Shown here piece by piece: positions 13,448-24,350 of a stretch of 64,000 nt of DNA. The stretch's first letter is position 1, and every line of letters starts with the position of its first letter. A program made the position numbers and the translations under genes. The stretch is from Gammaproteobacteria bacterium. Its GTDB lineage: Bacteria > Pseudomonadota > Gammaproteobacteria > Steroidobacterales > Woeseiaceae. Location of the stretch: positions 1 through 64,000 of the forward strand of contig JAOTZC010000004.1 in the NCBI GenBank assembly GCA_029861535.1, in the 5' to 3' direction. The notes under the pieces were generated by a model. It was not told the DNA's origin, ran no database searches, and was given only the letters and a program-made list of their open reading frames with translations.

Positions 13448-14593
13448 ATGCGGGTTACCGTCCATGATGCAATAGCCGGAATTGGCCGCGGCGATTGGAA
13501 CCGGCTCGCCGGCAACCAATACCCGTTTTTGAAATACGAATTTCTGCACGCGGCCGAATCCAGCGGCTGCGTCTCGGACGCATCCGGCTGGTCGCCGTGT
13601 CACCTAGCACTGCGACATGACGATGGCAGCATTCGCGCCGCACTTCCGTTGTATCAAAAGGATCACTCCTGGGGTGAGTTCGTTTTTGACTGGGCCTGGG
13701 CGAACGCCTACGAACGCGCCGGACTGACGTACTACCCTAAGCTCGTCTCTGCCGTCCCGTATACGCCGGCCGCAAGCGCGCGCGTGCTGCTTGCAAACGC
13801 GCAGGATCGCGAAGCGGCCGACGCGTTGATCCAGGCAAGCATTGCGCTCGCCGACGAGCGTGAATGTTCATCTGTTCACTTTCTGTTTCCGTCGTCTGAT
13901 CAGCTCGAATTTTTTGAAGATGCCGGTCTTAAGCTGCGTAAGGACTGTCAATTTCATTGGAAAAATCAAAATTACAACAGCTTCGACGAATTTCTGACAT
14001 CGTTCAGCTCATCGAAGCGCAAGAAAGCGCGTCGCGATCGTCGACGCGTCCTAGAAGCCGGCATAAAGTTTCGCAGATTAACGGGGCGCGAACTCCGTAG
14101 CGATGACTGGGAAGTCGTTTATCGACTTGTGAGCCGGACATTCTTGCGCCGAGGCTCACTGCCGTACTACAACCTCGATTTTTTCGAAGCCTTGAGCCAG
14201 TCATTGCCGGACAACGTGCTCGTTGTGATGGCCGAGGATCTGGCCGGGCCGGTTGCGGCCGCCGTTTTTTACGTGGGTCGAGACACCTTATACGGTCGCT
14301 ATTGGGGTAGCGCCGGTCACTACAATGCCCTCCACTTTGAGACTTGTTATTACCAAGGTATCGACTACTGCATCGAACACGGTATCAGCACGTTTGAACC
14401 TGGAACTCAGGGTGAACACAAAATCAGTCGCGGTTTCGTGCCACAGGCGACATGGTCGGCACACTGGCTCGCACACCCCGAATTTTTCTCGGCGATTGGC
14501 TCGTACGTCGCTGAGGAATCCAGACACATCGATCGCTACATGCAAGCGGTCGACGATCACAGCCCGTTTCGGCGCAACAAGGACGCGACGTGA
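13448..14593 (+). CDS. GNAT-fold acyltransferase (DUF482/COG3146-like)
   Basis: I recognise this 381-residue cytosolic protein as the DUF482 family, related to FemAB/GNAT acyltransferases, by its signatures SSVHFLFPSSDQLEFFEDAG, QFHWKNQNYNSFDEFLTSFS, SSKRKKARRDRRRVLEAGI and the late FEPGTQGEHKISRGFVP. The substrate is not established. I chose the ATG at 13448 because the in-frame ATG at 13352 would overlap the trxB end by 82 bp and produce a basic tail unlike the family. It lies between trxB and aat, a neighbour it often has. Confidence 0.8.
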   Translation: MRVTVHDAIAGIGRGDWNRLAGNQYPFLKYEFLHAAESSGCVSDASGWSPCHLALRHDDGSIRAALPLYQKDHSWGEFVFDWAWANAYERAGLTYYPKLVSAVPYTPAASARVLLANAQDREAADALIQASIALADERECSSVHFLFPSSDQLEFFEDAGLKLRKDCQFHWKNQNYNSFDEFLTSFSSSKRKKARRDRRRVLEAGIKFRRLTGRELRSDDWEVVYRLVSRTFLRRGSLPYYNLDFFEALSQSLPDNVLVVMAEDLAGPVAAAVFYVGRDTLYGRYWGSAGHYNALHFETCYYQGIDYCIEHGISTFEPGTQGEHKISRGFVPQATWSAHWLAHPEFFSAIGSYVAEESRHIDRYMQAVDDHSPFRRNKDAT

Positions 14594-14614
14594 GATCGGA
14601 TCTGGGCAGTAAGC

Positions 14615-15349
14615 GTGGCCAATAACCGCGTTGTCTGGTTGGGCGCAAATGACCCGCCCGAAGCGTTCCCGCCGATTCAAGACGCATTGACCGAACCCGA
14701 CGGATTGCTCGCGGCAGGTGGCGACTTGTCGGAAGAGCGTCTCCTTTACGCCTACCGCCACGGAATCTTTCCATGGTATGACGAAGGACAACCAATATTG
14801 TGGTGGTCACCGGATCCACGCTGCGTGTTGAAGTTGTCTGATTATCACGTTGCAAGACGCCTGCGACGGCAGATTTGCGCCAGCACCGCGGAATTGACGT
14901 TTAATCGCAGTTTTGCCGATGTCGTTCGCGCGTGCGCCGGCCCGCGCCGTTCGCAGCAGGACACCTGGATCACTGACGATATGTTTGCGGCTTATCAAGC
15001 GCTGCACGCAAGTGGCTGGGCACATTCGATTGAAATCCGGGAAGATGACCGGCTAATCGGTGGCGTTTATGGACTGGCCATTGGCCGAGTGTTCTTCGGT
15101 GAGTCCATGTACAGCGCAACACCAAACGCCTCGAAGTTGGCACTTCTCGGCTTGTGCCAAATTCTCAAAAAGCACGCGTTCGAGCTGATCGATTGTCAGG
15201 TCGTCTCACAGCATTTGTTGACGCTTGGAGCGACGACAATTTCGAGATCCGCTTTTGCCGCCGTGCTCGTCGAGGCCTGCAATCCCGCCACGGCCTTTGA
15301 AAACTGGCCGAATGGCCCCATATCGATGCAAGAATTGGGCTCGATTTAG
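14615..15349 (+). CDS. aat: Leucyl/phenylalanyl-tRNA-protein transferase
   Basis: This is a 244-residue enzyme that adds Leu or Phe from aminoacyl-tRNA to proteins with N-terminal Arg or Lys, creating N-degrons. The start is GTG. Family segments are visible: PDGLLAAGGDLSEERLLYAY, RHGIFPWYDEGQPILWWSPD, WITDDMFAAYQALHASGWAH, GGVYGLAIGRVFFGESMYS and IDCQVVSQHLLTLGA. Its products are read by ClpS and degraded by ClpAP, and clpS and clpA lie just downstream on the opposite strand, so the N-end-rule machinery is clustered here. Confidence 0.96.
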   Translation: MANNRVVWLGANDPPEAFPPIQDALTEPDGLLAAGGDLSEERLLYAYRHGIFPWYDEGQPILWWSPDPRCVLKLSDYHVARRLRRQICASTAELTFNRSFADVVRACAGPRRSQQDTWITDDMFAAYQALHASGWAHSIEIREDDRLIGGVYGLAIGRVFFGESMYSATPNASKLALLGLCQILKKHAFELIDCQVVSQHLLTLGATTISRSAFAAVLVEACNPATAFENWPNGPISMQELGSI

Positions 15350-15425
15350 CGCCGCACTTCATTGCAATGAGGCGGCTCAGTCGGCACAATTCGCCAGCCT
15401 TTTAGCGACTTAGAGAGCAATACCC

Positions 15426-15644
15426 TTGGCGAAAGAAGAAGCCATACAGATGGAAGGTGTCGTCACAGAGACGCTGCCGAACACGACGTTTCGAGTTGAA
15501 CTCGAAAACGGACATGTGGTGACAGCGCACATCTCCGGCAAGATGCGTAAGAATTACATTCGTATCCTGACGGGCGACGCCGTCACCGTCGAACTTACCC
15601 CGTACGACTTGAGCAAAGGACGTATCGTCTATCGCGGCCGCTAG
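15426..15644 (+). CDS. infA: Translation initiation factor IF-1
   Basis: This is a 72-residue S1-like OB-fold protein that occupies the ribosomal A site during initiation. The sequence runs [20 protein letters not shown], then [20 protein letters not shown], and ends [12 protein letters not shown], which is near-canonical. The start codon is TTG; the homologous N-terminus begins exactly there and no ATG is available. The adjacent genes aat, clpA and clpS are the classical neighbours. Confidence 0.97.
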   Translation: MAKEEAIQMEGVVTETLPNTTFRVELENGHVVTAHISGKMRKNYIRILTGDAVTVELTPYDLSKGRIVYRGR

Positions 15645-15661
15645 GCCCTGCTCCACTACCT

Positions 15662-17938
15662 TTAGCTGTTATCCGTCAGGTGCTCGAGTTCCTTGAGCGC
15701 TGGATCGGCATTGAGTTTCAGCGTGTCATCAGGTCCGACCGTGATTTGTACGTGACCGCCGTTCTCAAGTTTGCCAAATAACAGTTCTTCAGCCAGCGGC
15801 CGCTTGATGTGCTCCTGAATAATGCGCGCCATCGGTCGCGCTCCCATCTTCGGGTCGTAGCCGCGTTCAGCAATCCACTCGCGCGCCGCGTCATCGAGTT
15901 CCAACGTAACATCGTTGTTACCGAGCTTCGCTTCAAGTTCGACGATCAGTTTGTCCACAACCCGCTTGACCGATATCGGATCTAGCGCAGCGAACTGAAT
16001 GATCGCATCGAGCCGGTTGCGGAATTCCGGCGTAAACGATTTGGTGATAATCGCCATGCCGTCGCTCGAATGGTCCTGTTCGGTGAAGCCGATCGAGGCT
16101 CGACTCATTTCCTGGGCGCCCGCATTGGTCGTCATAACGAGAATGACATTGCGGAAATCCGCCTTGCGGCCGTTATTGTCGGTTAACGTGCCGTGGTCCA
16201 TCACCTGCAGCAATATATTGAAGACTTCCGGATGGGCTTTTTCTATTTCATCGAGCAATACAACCGCATGAGGATTCTTCGTTACGGCTTCCGTAAGCAG
16301 TCCGCCCTGATCGAAACCGACGTAACCTGGCGGCGCACCGATCAGGCGCGATACCGTGTGTCGCTCCATGTATTCGGACATATCGAAACGAATCAGTTCG
16401 ACACCCATCGACATTGCCAACTGACGCGTAACTTCTGTTTTGCCGACACCGGTAGGACCAGCAAACAGGAACATGCCGATCGGCTTTTCTTCCTCGCGCA
16501 GGCCAGATCGCGCCATCTTGATGGACGAGCCAAGTGCCGCAATAGCCTCGTCTTGCCCAAAGATAACGAGCTTCAGATCGCGCTCCAAAGACTTGAGTGT
16601 CTTGCGATCCGATGTCGACACGCTCTTCGCTGGAATGCGCGCCATTTTCGCAACGATGTTTTCAACCGTTTCGACACTGACGCGATCGCTGCGATTCGCC
16701 GCCGGTTGCAGACGCAAGTTCGCTCCCGCTTCGTCGATTACGTCGATTGCCTTATCCGGTAAGCGGCGATCATTGATATGGCGCAGCGAAAGTTCCGCCG
16801 CGGCTTCGAGAGATCCTGGTTCGTAATGCACGCCATGATGTTCCTCGAAACGTGACTTTAGGCCGTGCAGAATTGCGATTGTCTCCTCAAGCGTCGGCTC
16901 GGGCACATCGATTTTCTGAAAGCGGCGCGCAAGCGCGTGATCTTTCTCGAAAATGCCGCGGTATTCTTCATACGTTGTGGAGCCGATGCATCGTATCTCG
17001 CCATTCCCAAGCACCGGCTTAATCAGGTTGCTCGCATCCATGACGCCGCCCGATGCAGCGCCCGCGCCAATGACCGTGTGAATCTCATCGATAAACAGTA
17101 TTGCGCCGGGGTCCTCGCGCACTTCGTTGATGACTCCCTTTAAGCGCTTCTCAAAGTCGCCGCGATACTTCGTGCCAGCGATCAGTGTCCCCATGTCAAG
17201 CGCGTAAATCGTCGCATCGTGCAGCACTTCCGGCACGCGCTCTTCGACGATCATGCGTGCGAGGCCCTCCGCCAGCGCGGTCTTGCCGACGCCAGCGTCA
17301 CCGACATACAGCGGATTGTTTTTTCGTCGTCGGCATAAAATCTGCACCGTGCGCTCGATTTCGATTTCGCGCCCAATAAGCGGGTCGATCTTGCCGTCGA
17401 TAGCCATTTGATTCAGGTTGGTGGCATAGCGTTCGAGCGGCGTTGAGTCCGGCTCACCCTCACTGTCGAGCGATTCCTCCTGCTCGTCCTGGGCGCCCTC
17501 GCCGGGCAGCTGCGGCATGCCATGCGAAATGTAATTGACGACGTCGAGTCGGGTGATGTCGTGCATGCTCAGGAAGTAGACAGCCTGCGATTGCTTTTCA
17601 CTAAAGATCGCGACCAAGACATTACTGCCGGTCACTTCTTTCTTGCCGCTGGACTGTACGTGAAACACAGCCCGCTGCAGCACTCGTTGAAATCCGAGTG
17701 TCGGCTGCACGTCATTCTCGTCTTCGTCAGGCAAAAGCGGCGTCTGCTCTTCGATGAAGTCCGTCAACTGTCGGCGAAGCTCCGGCATATTGCCGCCGCA
17801 AGACTTGAGAATCTCGTGAACCCTCGGAACGTCAAGTAATGCGAGCAGCAAGTGCTCGACGGTCATGAATTCATGCCGTTGATCCCTTGCATTTTGAAAC
17901 GCCTCGTTCAGGCAGAATTCCAATTCGCTACTCAACAT
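15662..17938 (-). CDS. clpA: ATP-dependent Clp protease ATP-binding subunit ClpA
   Basis: This is a 758-residue AAA+ unfoldase partner of ClpP. I set the start at the ATG at 17938, giving [20 protein letters not shown] as in other ClpA proteins; a start 14 codons upstream is possible but not needed. It has an N domain (1-145), a first ATPase with [15 protein letters not shown] near 213-227, and a second with [15 protein letters not shown] near 493. A D2-small domain with [20 protein letters not shown] follows. AGGAG lies 13 bases upstream of the ATG. It is downstream of clpS and probably cotranscribed. Confidence 0.96.
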   Translation of the reverse strand: MLSSELEFCLNEAFQNARDQRHEFMTVEHLLLALLDVPRVHEILKSCGGNMPELRRQLTDFIEEQTPLLPDEDENDVQPTLGFQRVLQRAVFHVQSSGKKEVTGSNVLVAIFSEKQSQAVYFLSMHDITRLDVVNYISHGMPQLPGEGAQDEQEESLDSEGEPDSTPLERYATNLNQMAIDGKIDPLIGREIEIERTVQILCRRRKNNPLYVGDAGVGKTALAEGLARMIVEERVPEVLHDATIYALDMGTLIAGTKYRGDFEKRLKGVINEVREDPGAILFIDEIHTVIGAGAASGGVMDASNLIKPVLGNGEIRCIGSTTYEEYRGIFEKDHALARRFQKIDVPEPTLEETIAILHGLKSRFEEHHGVHYEPGSLEAAAELSLRHINDRRLPDKAIDVIDEAGANLRLQPAANRSDRVSVETVENIVAKMARIPAKSVSTSDRKTLKSLERDLKLVIFGQDEAIAALGSSIKMARSGLREEEKPIGMFLFAGPTGVGKTEVTRQLAMSMGVELIRFDMSEYMERHTVSRLIGAPPGYVGFDQGGLLTEAVTKNPHAVVLLDEIEKAHPEVFNILLQVMDHGTLTDNNGRKADFRNVILVMTTNAGAQEMSRASIGFTEQDHSSDGMAIITKSFTPEFRNRLDAIIQFAALDPISVKRVVDKLIVELEAKLGNNDVTLELDDAAREWIAERGYDPKMGARPMARIIQEHIKRPLAEELLFGKLENGGHVQITVGPDDTLKLNADPALKELEHLTDNS

Positions 17939-17958
17939 GTGCTCGTATCCACTCCTCT

Positions 17959-18288
17959 CTAGGATTCTTCCATTGTGCAAAGCAACGGATGCTGATGCTG
18001 TGTCGCAATCCCCATTACCTGCGCAACTTTCGTCTCTGCTATCTCGAAATTGAAGACCCCGCAGACACCTTTGCCCTTGGTATGCACTTCTAACATAACC
18101 TGGGTCGCTCGTGTACGTTCCATGCCAAAAATCGACTCGAGTATTTCGACGACAAAGTCCATCGGCGTATAGTCGTCGTTCAGCAGCACGACGCGATACA
18201 GCGGTGGCCGCTTGACGCGTGGCCGTGCCTCATCGATCGCCAGATCGAAGCTGTCGTTGACTTCCGGTTGCTCTGGTCGTTCGCTCAT
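17959..18288 (-). CDS. clpS: ATP-dependent Clp protease adaptor ClpS
   Basis: This is a 109-residue adaptor that binds N-degrons and delivers them to ClpA. After a disordered N-terminal tail of about 28 residues it has the diagnostic [20 protein letters not shown], then the HTKGKGVCG segment that helps form the hydrophobic pocket. It is separated from clpA by 20 bp on the same strand. With aat and clpA it completes a Leu/N-degron pathway module. Confidence 0.97.
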   Translation of the reverse strand: MSERPEQPEVNDSFDLAIDEARPRVKRPPLYRVVLLNDDYTPMDFVVEILESIFGMERTRATQVMLEVHTKGKGVCGVFNFEIAETKVAQVMGIATQHQHPLLCTMEES

Positions 18289-18566
18289 GAGCCTCTAAAT
18301 GGTTCCAAATGCCGCGTAATCAATATGTTTCAACGATTCGAGGGTTATTATATATGGGCCTCAGCCGGCAATCCTGGCGCGGTTTCGCAGTATTTCCTCG
18401 ATGGCCTCGAAACTGCCGTGAGATACAAAATCAATTCATTAAGGTATATTACTAAAATATAAAGATTTTTCGCGCGAATAGCAGCGAAAAACTAGTGTTT
18501 AAACGACGCTCAACCCGTATCATCATTGCGCTGCGTTAGTACTCTAAGGTGTGATCTGGGATCCGC
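18289..18566. promoter_or_regulatory. Divergent clpS / gspC intergenic region
   Basis: These 278 bp hold the promoters of clpS (minus) and the gsp operon (plus). An AT-rich part at about 18435-18465 (TTAAGGTATATTACTAAAAT) is the likely gsp promoter zone. An 8-bp inverted repeat TTTTTCGC/GCGAAAAA with a 10-nt spacer spans 18466-18491. No RNA gene is seen. Confidence 0.35.
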
Positions 18567-19493
18567 ATGTCAACGAAACCAAAGTGGTCTGATCTTATCA
18601 GTGGCGATCGTACGCGTACGGCGGCCGCGGCCAATAGTCTATTGCCCGTGTGGGTCAGCCTCGTCATTGTTATTTTGATCGGCTGGCAACTCGCGAAGAT
18701 TTTCTGGATTCTGATGCCGGGGTCGTCCGCCGGCAGTGCCGTGGTCCTTCCGCCAGGCCAAGCCGCTGTTCGAAGCGCCGATTCCGGTGGCGTTGACGTG
18801 CGCTCGATTGCGGCGGCATCGATCTTTGGGAAAGCCGAAATCACGGATGAACCGGTGCCGGTTCAGGACAGCCTCGAGGATCTCGACGAAACCAACCTTA
18901 GCAACTTGACCTTGCGCGGCACGATTTCTTCAGACCGTCCCGAGTTTTCGATTGCGATTATTGCCGACGGCGCCAACGAGGAAAAAGTCTACGTAATCGG
19001 CGATCCCGTCGCATCGGGCGCCTCATTGCACGCCGTCTACGCGGATCGAGTCGTGCTAAACGAACGCGGCGATCTAACGAACCTGAGTCTGCCGCGGGAA
19101 TTCTCTAATAGGACGACGACAAACGTTCGACGCTCTACGCCAATTCGACAAGTCACCAATACTCAGAGTATTCAGTCGGTCGTTGCACAAAATGTCTCGC
19201 GCCTCGCCGACGTGATTCGTCCGACTCCGTATTTTGTTAACGGCCAGCAGCAGGGCTATCGCGTATATCCGGGTCGTGACAGACAGCAATTTTCGTCGTT
19301 GGGTCTTCGACCCGGCGATCTTATTAAGGAAATCGACGGGCAGTCTCTTTCGGACCCGACGCAAGCAATGCAAATCTTTCAGTCACTGGGCACAGCCAGT
19401 CAGGTATCCGTTACGGTCGAACGTGACGGCACCCCGGAAACCATAGTGCTGAAGACCGATCAACTGGATATTGGTAAAGAAAAAACTCAATGA
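18567..19493 (+). CDS. gspC: Type II secretion system protein GspC
   Basis: This is a 308-residue inner-membrane protein linking the assembly platform to the secretin. It has a short cytoplasmic N-terminus, one membrane helix (SLLPVWVSLVIVILIGWQLA), a periplasmic HR domain beginning RSIAAASIFGKAE and containing LTLRGTISSDRPEFSIAII, then a C-terminal PDZ-like domain (GYRVYPGRDRQQFSSLGLRP, IKEIDGQSLSDPTQAMQIFQ). Its end overlaps gspD by 4 bp. It opens a four-gene gspCDEF operon; the pseudopilin genes gspG-K and gspL/M are not in the window. Confidence 0.92.
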   Translation: MSTKPKWSDLISGDRTRTAAAANSLLPVWVSLVIVILIGWQLAKIFWILMPGSSAGSAVVLPPGQAAVRSADSGGVDVRSIAAASIFGKAEITDEPVPVQDSLEDLDETNLSNLTLRGTISSDRPEFSIAIIADGANEEKVYVIGDPVASGASLHAVYADRVVLNERGDLTNLSLPREFSNRTTTNVRRSTPIRQVTNTQSIQSVVAQNVSRLADVIRPTPYFVNGQQQGYRVYPGRDRQQFSSLGLRPGDLIKEIDGQSLSDPTQAMQIFQSLGTASQVSVTVERDGTPETIVLKTDQLDIGKEKTQ

Positions 19494-21475
19494 AACGACG
19501 CCAACACTTTGACATACGCTTGCCTTGTGCGGCGTTTGTCGCACTAATCATAATCGGCGCACCTTTTAGCGCCATTGCACAACAGCCGAATCAAGCGAAC
19601 CTTGCGACCATTACTCCTAATTATAAGGAAGCCGATATTCGGCAAATCGTCGAGGCTGTCGGCGAGATAACGAATCGCACTTTCATTATCGATCCGAGGG
19701 TCTCGGGCCAGAAAGTGACGATGCTATCATCGACGCCGATGACGCCGGATGTATTCTATGAAGCGTTTCTGTCGATCCTGGACGTGCATCAGCTCGCGGC
19801 GGTTACGACCGGCGACATCACCAAGATCATTCCAAATGCGACGGCACGACAATACGCGGGGCCTATCGGCACCGGCGCCGCGGACGGGCCCGATGACATC
19901 GTTACTCAGGTCCTCCAAGTTAAGAATGTCGGCGCAACACAGCTCGTGCCGATTTTGCGACCGCTAGTACCGCAGTACGGTCATCTTGTCGCGCATCCCG
20001 GCTCGAACATGCTGATCATTTCCGATCGTGCCGCCAATGTCGGTCGCATGGCCAGCATTATTCGCCGCATCGACCAAGCGAGCGACGAGGAGATCGAGGT
20101 CATCGCATTGCTGCACGCATCCGCATCCGAGGTCGTCCGCGTCATGACCGCGTTGACGCAGCAGCCACGCGCAGATGGCGCACCGGTCACGACAAGCCTG
20201 GTCGCCGATGCGCGCACCAACAGCGTCTTGCTCGGCGGCGATAAATCGGACCGGCTGCGATTGCGCGCTCTGATTGCGCATCTTGACACGCCGCTGGAAG
20301 ACGGCGGCGACACCCAGGTCCGGTATCTACGCTATGCAGACGCCGAGGAATTGGCCACAAAGCTGCAACAACACGTTGCCACGCAGGCGACGGCTGCGGG
20401 CGCGGGCGCTGCGGCAACGCCACAAGACCCGGTCAGTGTATGGGCCGACACACAAACGAACGCGATCGTAGTCAATGCCCCACCGAAAACCATGCGCTCG
20501 TTAATGGCGATCGTCGACAAACTCGATATTCGTCGCGCTCAGGTCCTCGTTGAAGCGATCATCGTCGAAGTGCTCGAGGACAAATCCGCCGAGCTAGGCG
20601 TCACCTGGGCCGTTGAAGGCGGCAGCTCAGACGATCCGATCGCAGTGACGAACTTTCCGTCGTTTGGGCCGGGCGTTGTGCAACTTGCCGGTGCCATAGA
20701 CACAGGCGCCGCTGACGGCAGTTTGATCGGCGAGGGCGTGACCATCGGCGTCGGGCGAATTACCGATAGCGGCGTCAGTTTCGCTGCAATTTTGCGAGCG
20801 CTGCAGGGCGATGCCAACACCAATATCATCTCGACACCAACAATATTGACGACGGATAACGAAGAGGCAAGTCTGAACGTTGGCCAGGAAGTTCCATTTG
20901 TGTCCGGCCAGTACACGAATACGGGCACTGGTGCCGGCGCCGTCAACCCGTTTACGACGGTGCAACGCGAGTCGGTTGGCGTGAAGTTGACGATTACGCC
21001 GCAGATTAACGAAGGAAACTCCTTGCTGCTGGATATATCGCAAGAGATATCCAATATCGCTTCGTCTTCTACCGGCGCGGTCGACCTGATAACCAATCAG
21101 AGAATCATTGAAACGACGGTCATTGTTGACGACGGCAATATCATCGTACTGGGCGGACTGATCGAGGATACTATTCGCGAGACCGATCAGCGTGTGCCGA
21201 TTCTCGGCAGTATTCCAATCCTGGGCAATTTGTTCCGCAGCCGTGACACTCAGAAAGTCAAAACCAATTTACTCGTATTCATCCGTCCGCAAATCCTGCG
21301 GGACGCGAGCAGCGCGGCCTTATACACCAATGAAAAATACAACTATATCCGCGGCATTCAGATGGGTGACCAAGGCACCGGAGTCCCGTTGATGCCAAAT
21401 GCCGAGCGCCCAATCTTGCCGGAACTCAATGAAAGCGATTTTCCGTCGCCCGTTGAAGGCGAGCAAAGCGAATAG
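19490..21475 (+). CDS. gspD: Type II secretion system secretin GspD
   Basis: This is a 661-residue outer-membrane secretin, the export pore of the T2SS. It has a signal peptide ([20 protein letters not shown]), an N0 domain with [21 protein letters not shown]1-N3 domains ([60 protein letters not shown]) and a C-terminal secretin barrel containing [17 protein letters not shown] and [17 protein letters not shown]. The last segment, [16 protein letters not shown], is diagnostic. No pilotin-binding S-domain is obvious after about residue 625. Confidence 0.96.
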   Translation: MKRRQHFDIRLPCAAFVALIIIGAPFSAIAQQPNQANLATITPNYKEADIRQIVEAVGEITNRTFIIDPRVSGQKVTMLSSTPMTPDVFYEAFLSILDVHQLAAVTTGDITKIIPNATARQYAGPIGTGAADGPDDIVTQVLQVKNVGATQLVPILRPLVPQYGHLVAHPGSNMLIISDRAANVGRMASIIRRIDQASDEEIEVIALLHASASEVVRVMTALTQQPRADGAPVTTSLVADARTNSVLLGGDKSDRLRLRALIAHLDTPLEDGGDTQVRYLRYADAEELATKLQQHVATQATAAGAGAAATPQDPVSVWADTQTNAIVVNAPPKTMRSLMAIVDKLDIRRAQVLVEAIIVEVLEDKSAELGVTWAVEGGSSDDPIAVTNFPSFGPGVVQLAGAIDTGAADGSLIGEGVTIGVGRITDSGVSFAAILRALQGDANTNIISTPTILTTDNEEASLNVGQEVPFVSGQYTNTGTGAGAVNPFTTVQRESVGVKLTITPQINEGNSLLLDISQEISNIASSSTGAVDLITNQRIIETTVIVDDGNIIVLGGLIEDTIRETDQRVPILGSIPILGNLFRSRDTQKVKTNLLVFIRPQILRDASSAALYTNEKYNYIRGIQMGDQGTGVPLMPNAERPILPELNESDFPSPVEGEQSE

Positions 21476-21504
21476 ATAGGCAAATAGACAGACGACAACG
21501 ATCG

Positions 21505-23019
21505 ATGCAAAACGAATCCGAAATCGTTCTTGAGAGTGCAGCGGTGGCAACAGATGCTCCGCAAGGGAAAGTACTGCCATTCTCGTTCGCGAAGCGGCAC
21601 GGCGTTCTTATCCGGGAATTGCGCAGCGACTCCGCCGATGCCGTGTATCGTAATGGTACGTCGCCCATCAGCCTGGCCGAAGCCCGTCGCTTTGCCGGCG
21701 TCCCGTTAAAACTGTCACGCGTTTCGGATGAAGTCTTCGATGCATTGCTGCAGGAGTCCTATGAGCACGGCAGCCATAACGCGATGCAGATGGTTGATGG
21801 CCTCAACGAAGACATTGACCTCGACCAGGTTGCGCAGGAGCTGGAACCGTCCGATCTTCTCGACAGTGACGACGACGCCCCGATTATCCGTTTTATCAAC
21901 GCCGTTTTAACGGAAGCCATCAAAGATAACGCCTCGGACGTACACATCGAACCATACGAAAACCGCCTGGGGGTTCGCTTTCGTGTCGATGGCGTCTTGC
22001 GTGAAGTGCTGCAGACACGACGCGCCCTCGCGCCTCTGGTTGTCTCACGGATCAAGGTCATGTCGAAGCTGGATATCGCCGAAAAGCGCCTGCCACAAGA
22101 CGGCCGTATTTCACTGCGAATTGCCGGCCGCGCGGTCGACGTTCGCGTTTCGACGATGCCATCGGGACATGGTGAACGTGTCGTGTTGCGGCTGCTCGAC
22201 AAACACGCCGGCCGACTTGACCTTGGCTCGCTCGGCATGGACGAGACCTCGCGCGCCAAAATTGATGCATTGATACACAAACCGCACGGCATTATTCTCG
22301 TTACCGGCCCGACCGGCTCCGGCAAGACCACCACGCTGTATGCGGCACTGGAGCGCATCAACGACAACAGCCGCAATATCATGACTGTTGAGGACCCGAT
22401 CGAGTACTTCATCGACGGAATCGGCCAGAGCCAGGTCAATACCAAGGTCGAGATGACTTTTGCGCGTGGGCTACGAGCGATTCTTCGACAGGACCCGGAT
22501 GTCGTGATGGTTGGCGAGGTTCGGGACCTCGAAACCGCCGAAATTGCGGTCCAGGCCAGTCTGACCGGCCATCTTGTCCTTTCAACTTTGCACACCAATA
22601 CGGCTGCCGGCGCGGTAACGCGCTTGCGCGATATGGGTGTCGAACCGTTTCTATTGTCATCAAGCCTGATTGGCGTGCTCGCGCAGCGACTTGTTCGGGT
22701 GCTCGATGACAAGACCAAGACGCCCTACACCGCCACCGAATACGAATGCGGCATACTCGAAGTTGACCCGGCAAACCCACCGACGCTGTACAAAGCAGGC
22801 AATGGACCTAACGGCGGCTTCGCCGGCCGTACCGGTATTTATGAACTGATCGTCGTTGACGATCATATGCGCAGCATGATTCACGACGGTGTTAGCGAGC
22901 AGGATCTCGAGAAATATGCGCGTAAGCACGGGCCGAGCATTCGCGCGGACGGACGTCATCGCGTTCTTCAAGGCAGTACCACACTCGAAGAAGTTCTGCG
23001 CGTCACGCGGGAAGACTAG
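21505..23019 (+). CDS. gspE: Type II secretion system ATPase GspE (tetracysteine motif absent)
   Basis: This is a 504-residue cytoplasmic hexameric ATPase that powers pseudopilus assembly. It has an N1E-like domain, then [20 protein letters not shown], Walker [17 protein letters not shown] (about 267-282), an Asp box ([19 protein letters not shown]), Walker [15 protein letters not shown] and a His box ([13 protein letters not shown]). The zinc subdomain normally carries two CxxC pairs; here the region from [20 protein letters not shown] to [12 protein letters not shown] has a single Cys, so zinc binding is lost. Confidence 0.94.
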   Translation: MQNESEIVLESAAVATDAPQGKVLPFSFAKRHGVLIRELRSDSADAVYRNGTSPISLAEARRFAGVPLKLSRVSDEVFDALLQESYEHGSHNAMQMVDGLNEDIDLDQVAQELEPSDLLDSDDDAPIIRFINAVLTEAIKDNASDVHIEPYENRLGVRFRVDGVLREVLQTRRALAPLVVSRIKVMSKLDIAEKRLPQDGRISLRIAGRAVDVRVSTMPSGHGERVVLRLLDKHAGRLDLGSLGMDETSRAKIDALIHKPHGIILVTGPTGSGKTTTLYAALERINDNSRNIMTVEDPIEYFIDGIGQSQVNTKVEMTFARGLRAILRQDPDVVMVGEVRDLETAEIAVQASLTGHLVLSTLHTNTAAGAVTRLRDMGVEPFLLSSSLIGVLAQRLVRVLDDKTKTPYTATEYECGILEVDPANPPTLYKAGNGPNGGFAGRTGIYELIVVDDHMRSMIHDGVSEQDLEKYARKHGPSIRADGRHRVLQGSTTLEEVLRVTRED

Positions 23020-23022
23020 TCG

Positions 23023-24237
23023 ATGGGCGCATTCGAATACCTAGCGCTGGATAAGGTCGGCAAGGAATCCAAAGGTCTTATTGAGGGCGACACGCCGAAG
23101 CACGTTCGCCAAATGTTGCGCGAACGCAGCCTATTACCGGTAAAGGTCACCGAAGTCGCCCAAAAGGAAGCCCGGCGACAAAGCAGTTTCTCGCTGCGTC
23201 GCGGCATTTCGCCGGGAGAACTCGCGCTCGTGACGCGGCAACTCGCATCGCTGTCGCAATCCGGCTTGCCGCTCGAAGAAGCGTTACTGGCCGTGTCACA
23301 GCAAAACGATCAGCCACGTACCAAGAGCATTCTGCTGGGCGTGCGGGCCAAAGTCATGGAAGGACATACGCTCGCCGACGGCCTAGCCGATTTTCCACAG
23401 GCCTTTCCCGAGTTGTATCGTGCGACTATCGCCGCCGGGGAACAGTCCGGCCACCTCGATGTCGTGCTCGAACGCCTTGCCGACTATACCGAGGCACGGC
23501 ACGAGCTGCGACAGCGCGTAACCAACGCAATGATTTACCCGATCGTGCTGATCGTTATGGCGATCGCAATTATCAGTTTCATGCTCGCGACCGTTGTACC
23601 GAGAATTGTCGAGGTCTTCGAGAATACTGCAGCCGAATTGCCTGGATTGACGCGTGGGATGATTGCGACCAGCGATTTCTTGCGCAATCACTGGCTCCTG
23701 ATAATCATTGTGCTGTCGGCGATCGTCTATGGGCTTTGGTGGCTGCTACAGAAGGATGGCCCGAGGCGCCGCTATCACCGCCTGCTGCTGAGCCTGCCAA
23801 TTACCAGTCGCCTAACGCGCGGCATCAACACGGCGCGCTTTACACGCACCTTTAGCATTCTCGCAGGCAGCGGCGTGCCGATTTTGGATGCAATGAAGAT
23901 CTCTGCTGAGGTGATCGAAAATCTGCCGATGCGCGACGCCGTTAACGAAGCCGCTATCCGCGTTCGCGAAGGCGGTTCGATCAGCAAGTCGCTGGAAACC
24001 AGCAGACTGTTTCCGCCTATGATGATCCATCTTATATCGAGCGGTGAAGCCGGCGGACGACTTGAGGATATGTTGACGCGCGCCGCACATGGCCAGGAAC
24101 GAGAAGTTGACGGTCTGATCGCGACAATGCTCGGCATTTTGCAGCCATTGCTGATTATTATCATGGGAGCCGTCGTATTGACGATCGTACTGGCAATCCT
24201 CATGCCAATCTTCGAAATCAACAATCTGATCCGTTAG
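23023..24237 (+). CDS. gspF: Type II secretion system inner-membrane protein GspF
   Basis: This is a 404-residue polytopic platform protein. It begins MGAFEYLALDKVGKESKGLI and has two T2SSF domains: the first with ALVTRQLASLSQSGLPLEEA and YRATIAAGEQSGHLDVVLER, the second with FTRTFSILAGSGVPILDAMK and HLISSGEAGGRLEDMLTRAA. Three membrane helices lie at about 170-195, 220-240 and 375-400. It starts 3 bp after gspE. The operon then ends or continues into the small acidic gene; gspG does not follow. Confidence 0.95.
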   Translation: MGAFEYLALDKVGKESKGLIEGDTPKHVRQMLRERSLLPVKVTEVAQKEARRQSSFSLRRGISPGELALVTRQLASLSQSGLPLEEALLAVSQQNDQPRTKSILLGVRAKVMEGHTLADGLADFPQAFPELYRATIAAGEQSGHLDVVLERLADYTEARHELRQRVTNAMIYPIVLIVMAIAIISFMLATVVPRIVEVFENTAAELPGLTRGMIATSDFLRNHWLLIIIVLSAIVYGLWWLLQKDGPRRRYHRLLLSLPITSRLTRGINTARFTRTFSILAGSGVPILDAMKISAEVIENLPMRDAVNEAAIRVREGGSISKSLETSRLFPPMMIHLISSGEAGGRLEDMLTRAAHGQEREVDGLIATMLGILQPLLIIIMGAVVLTIVLAILMPIFEINNLIR

Positions 24238-24350
24238 CAAAAAGTGGGATTCCGTGTCTTGCGGTCCCGAAATTTTCCGGGTATACAGACCAGAATTACG
24301 GCGACTCTGCGCTTTTGTTGACAGCGCAGCCTACTGCTAGAGGTGTCGCA

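Noticed and set aside
18466-18491. TTTTTCGC/GCGAAAAA hairpin as a terminator
   Set aside because: It lies upstream of both divergent genes, so there is no gene for it to terminate; kept only as a note in the intergenic entry.
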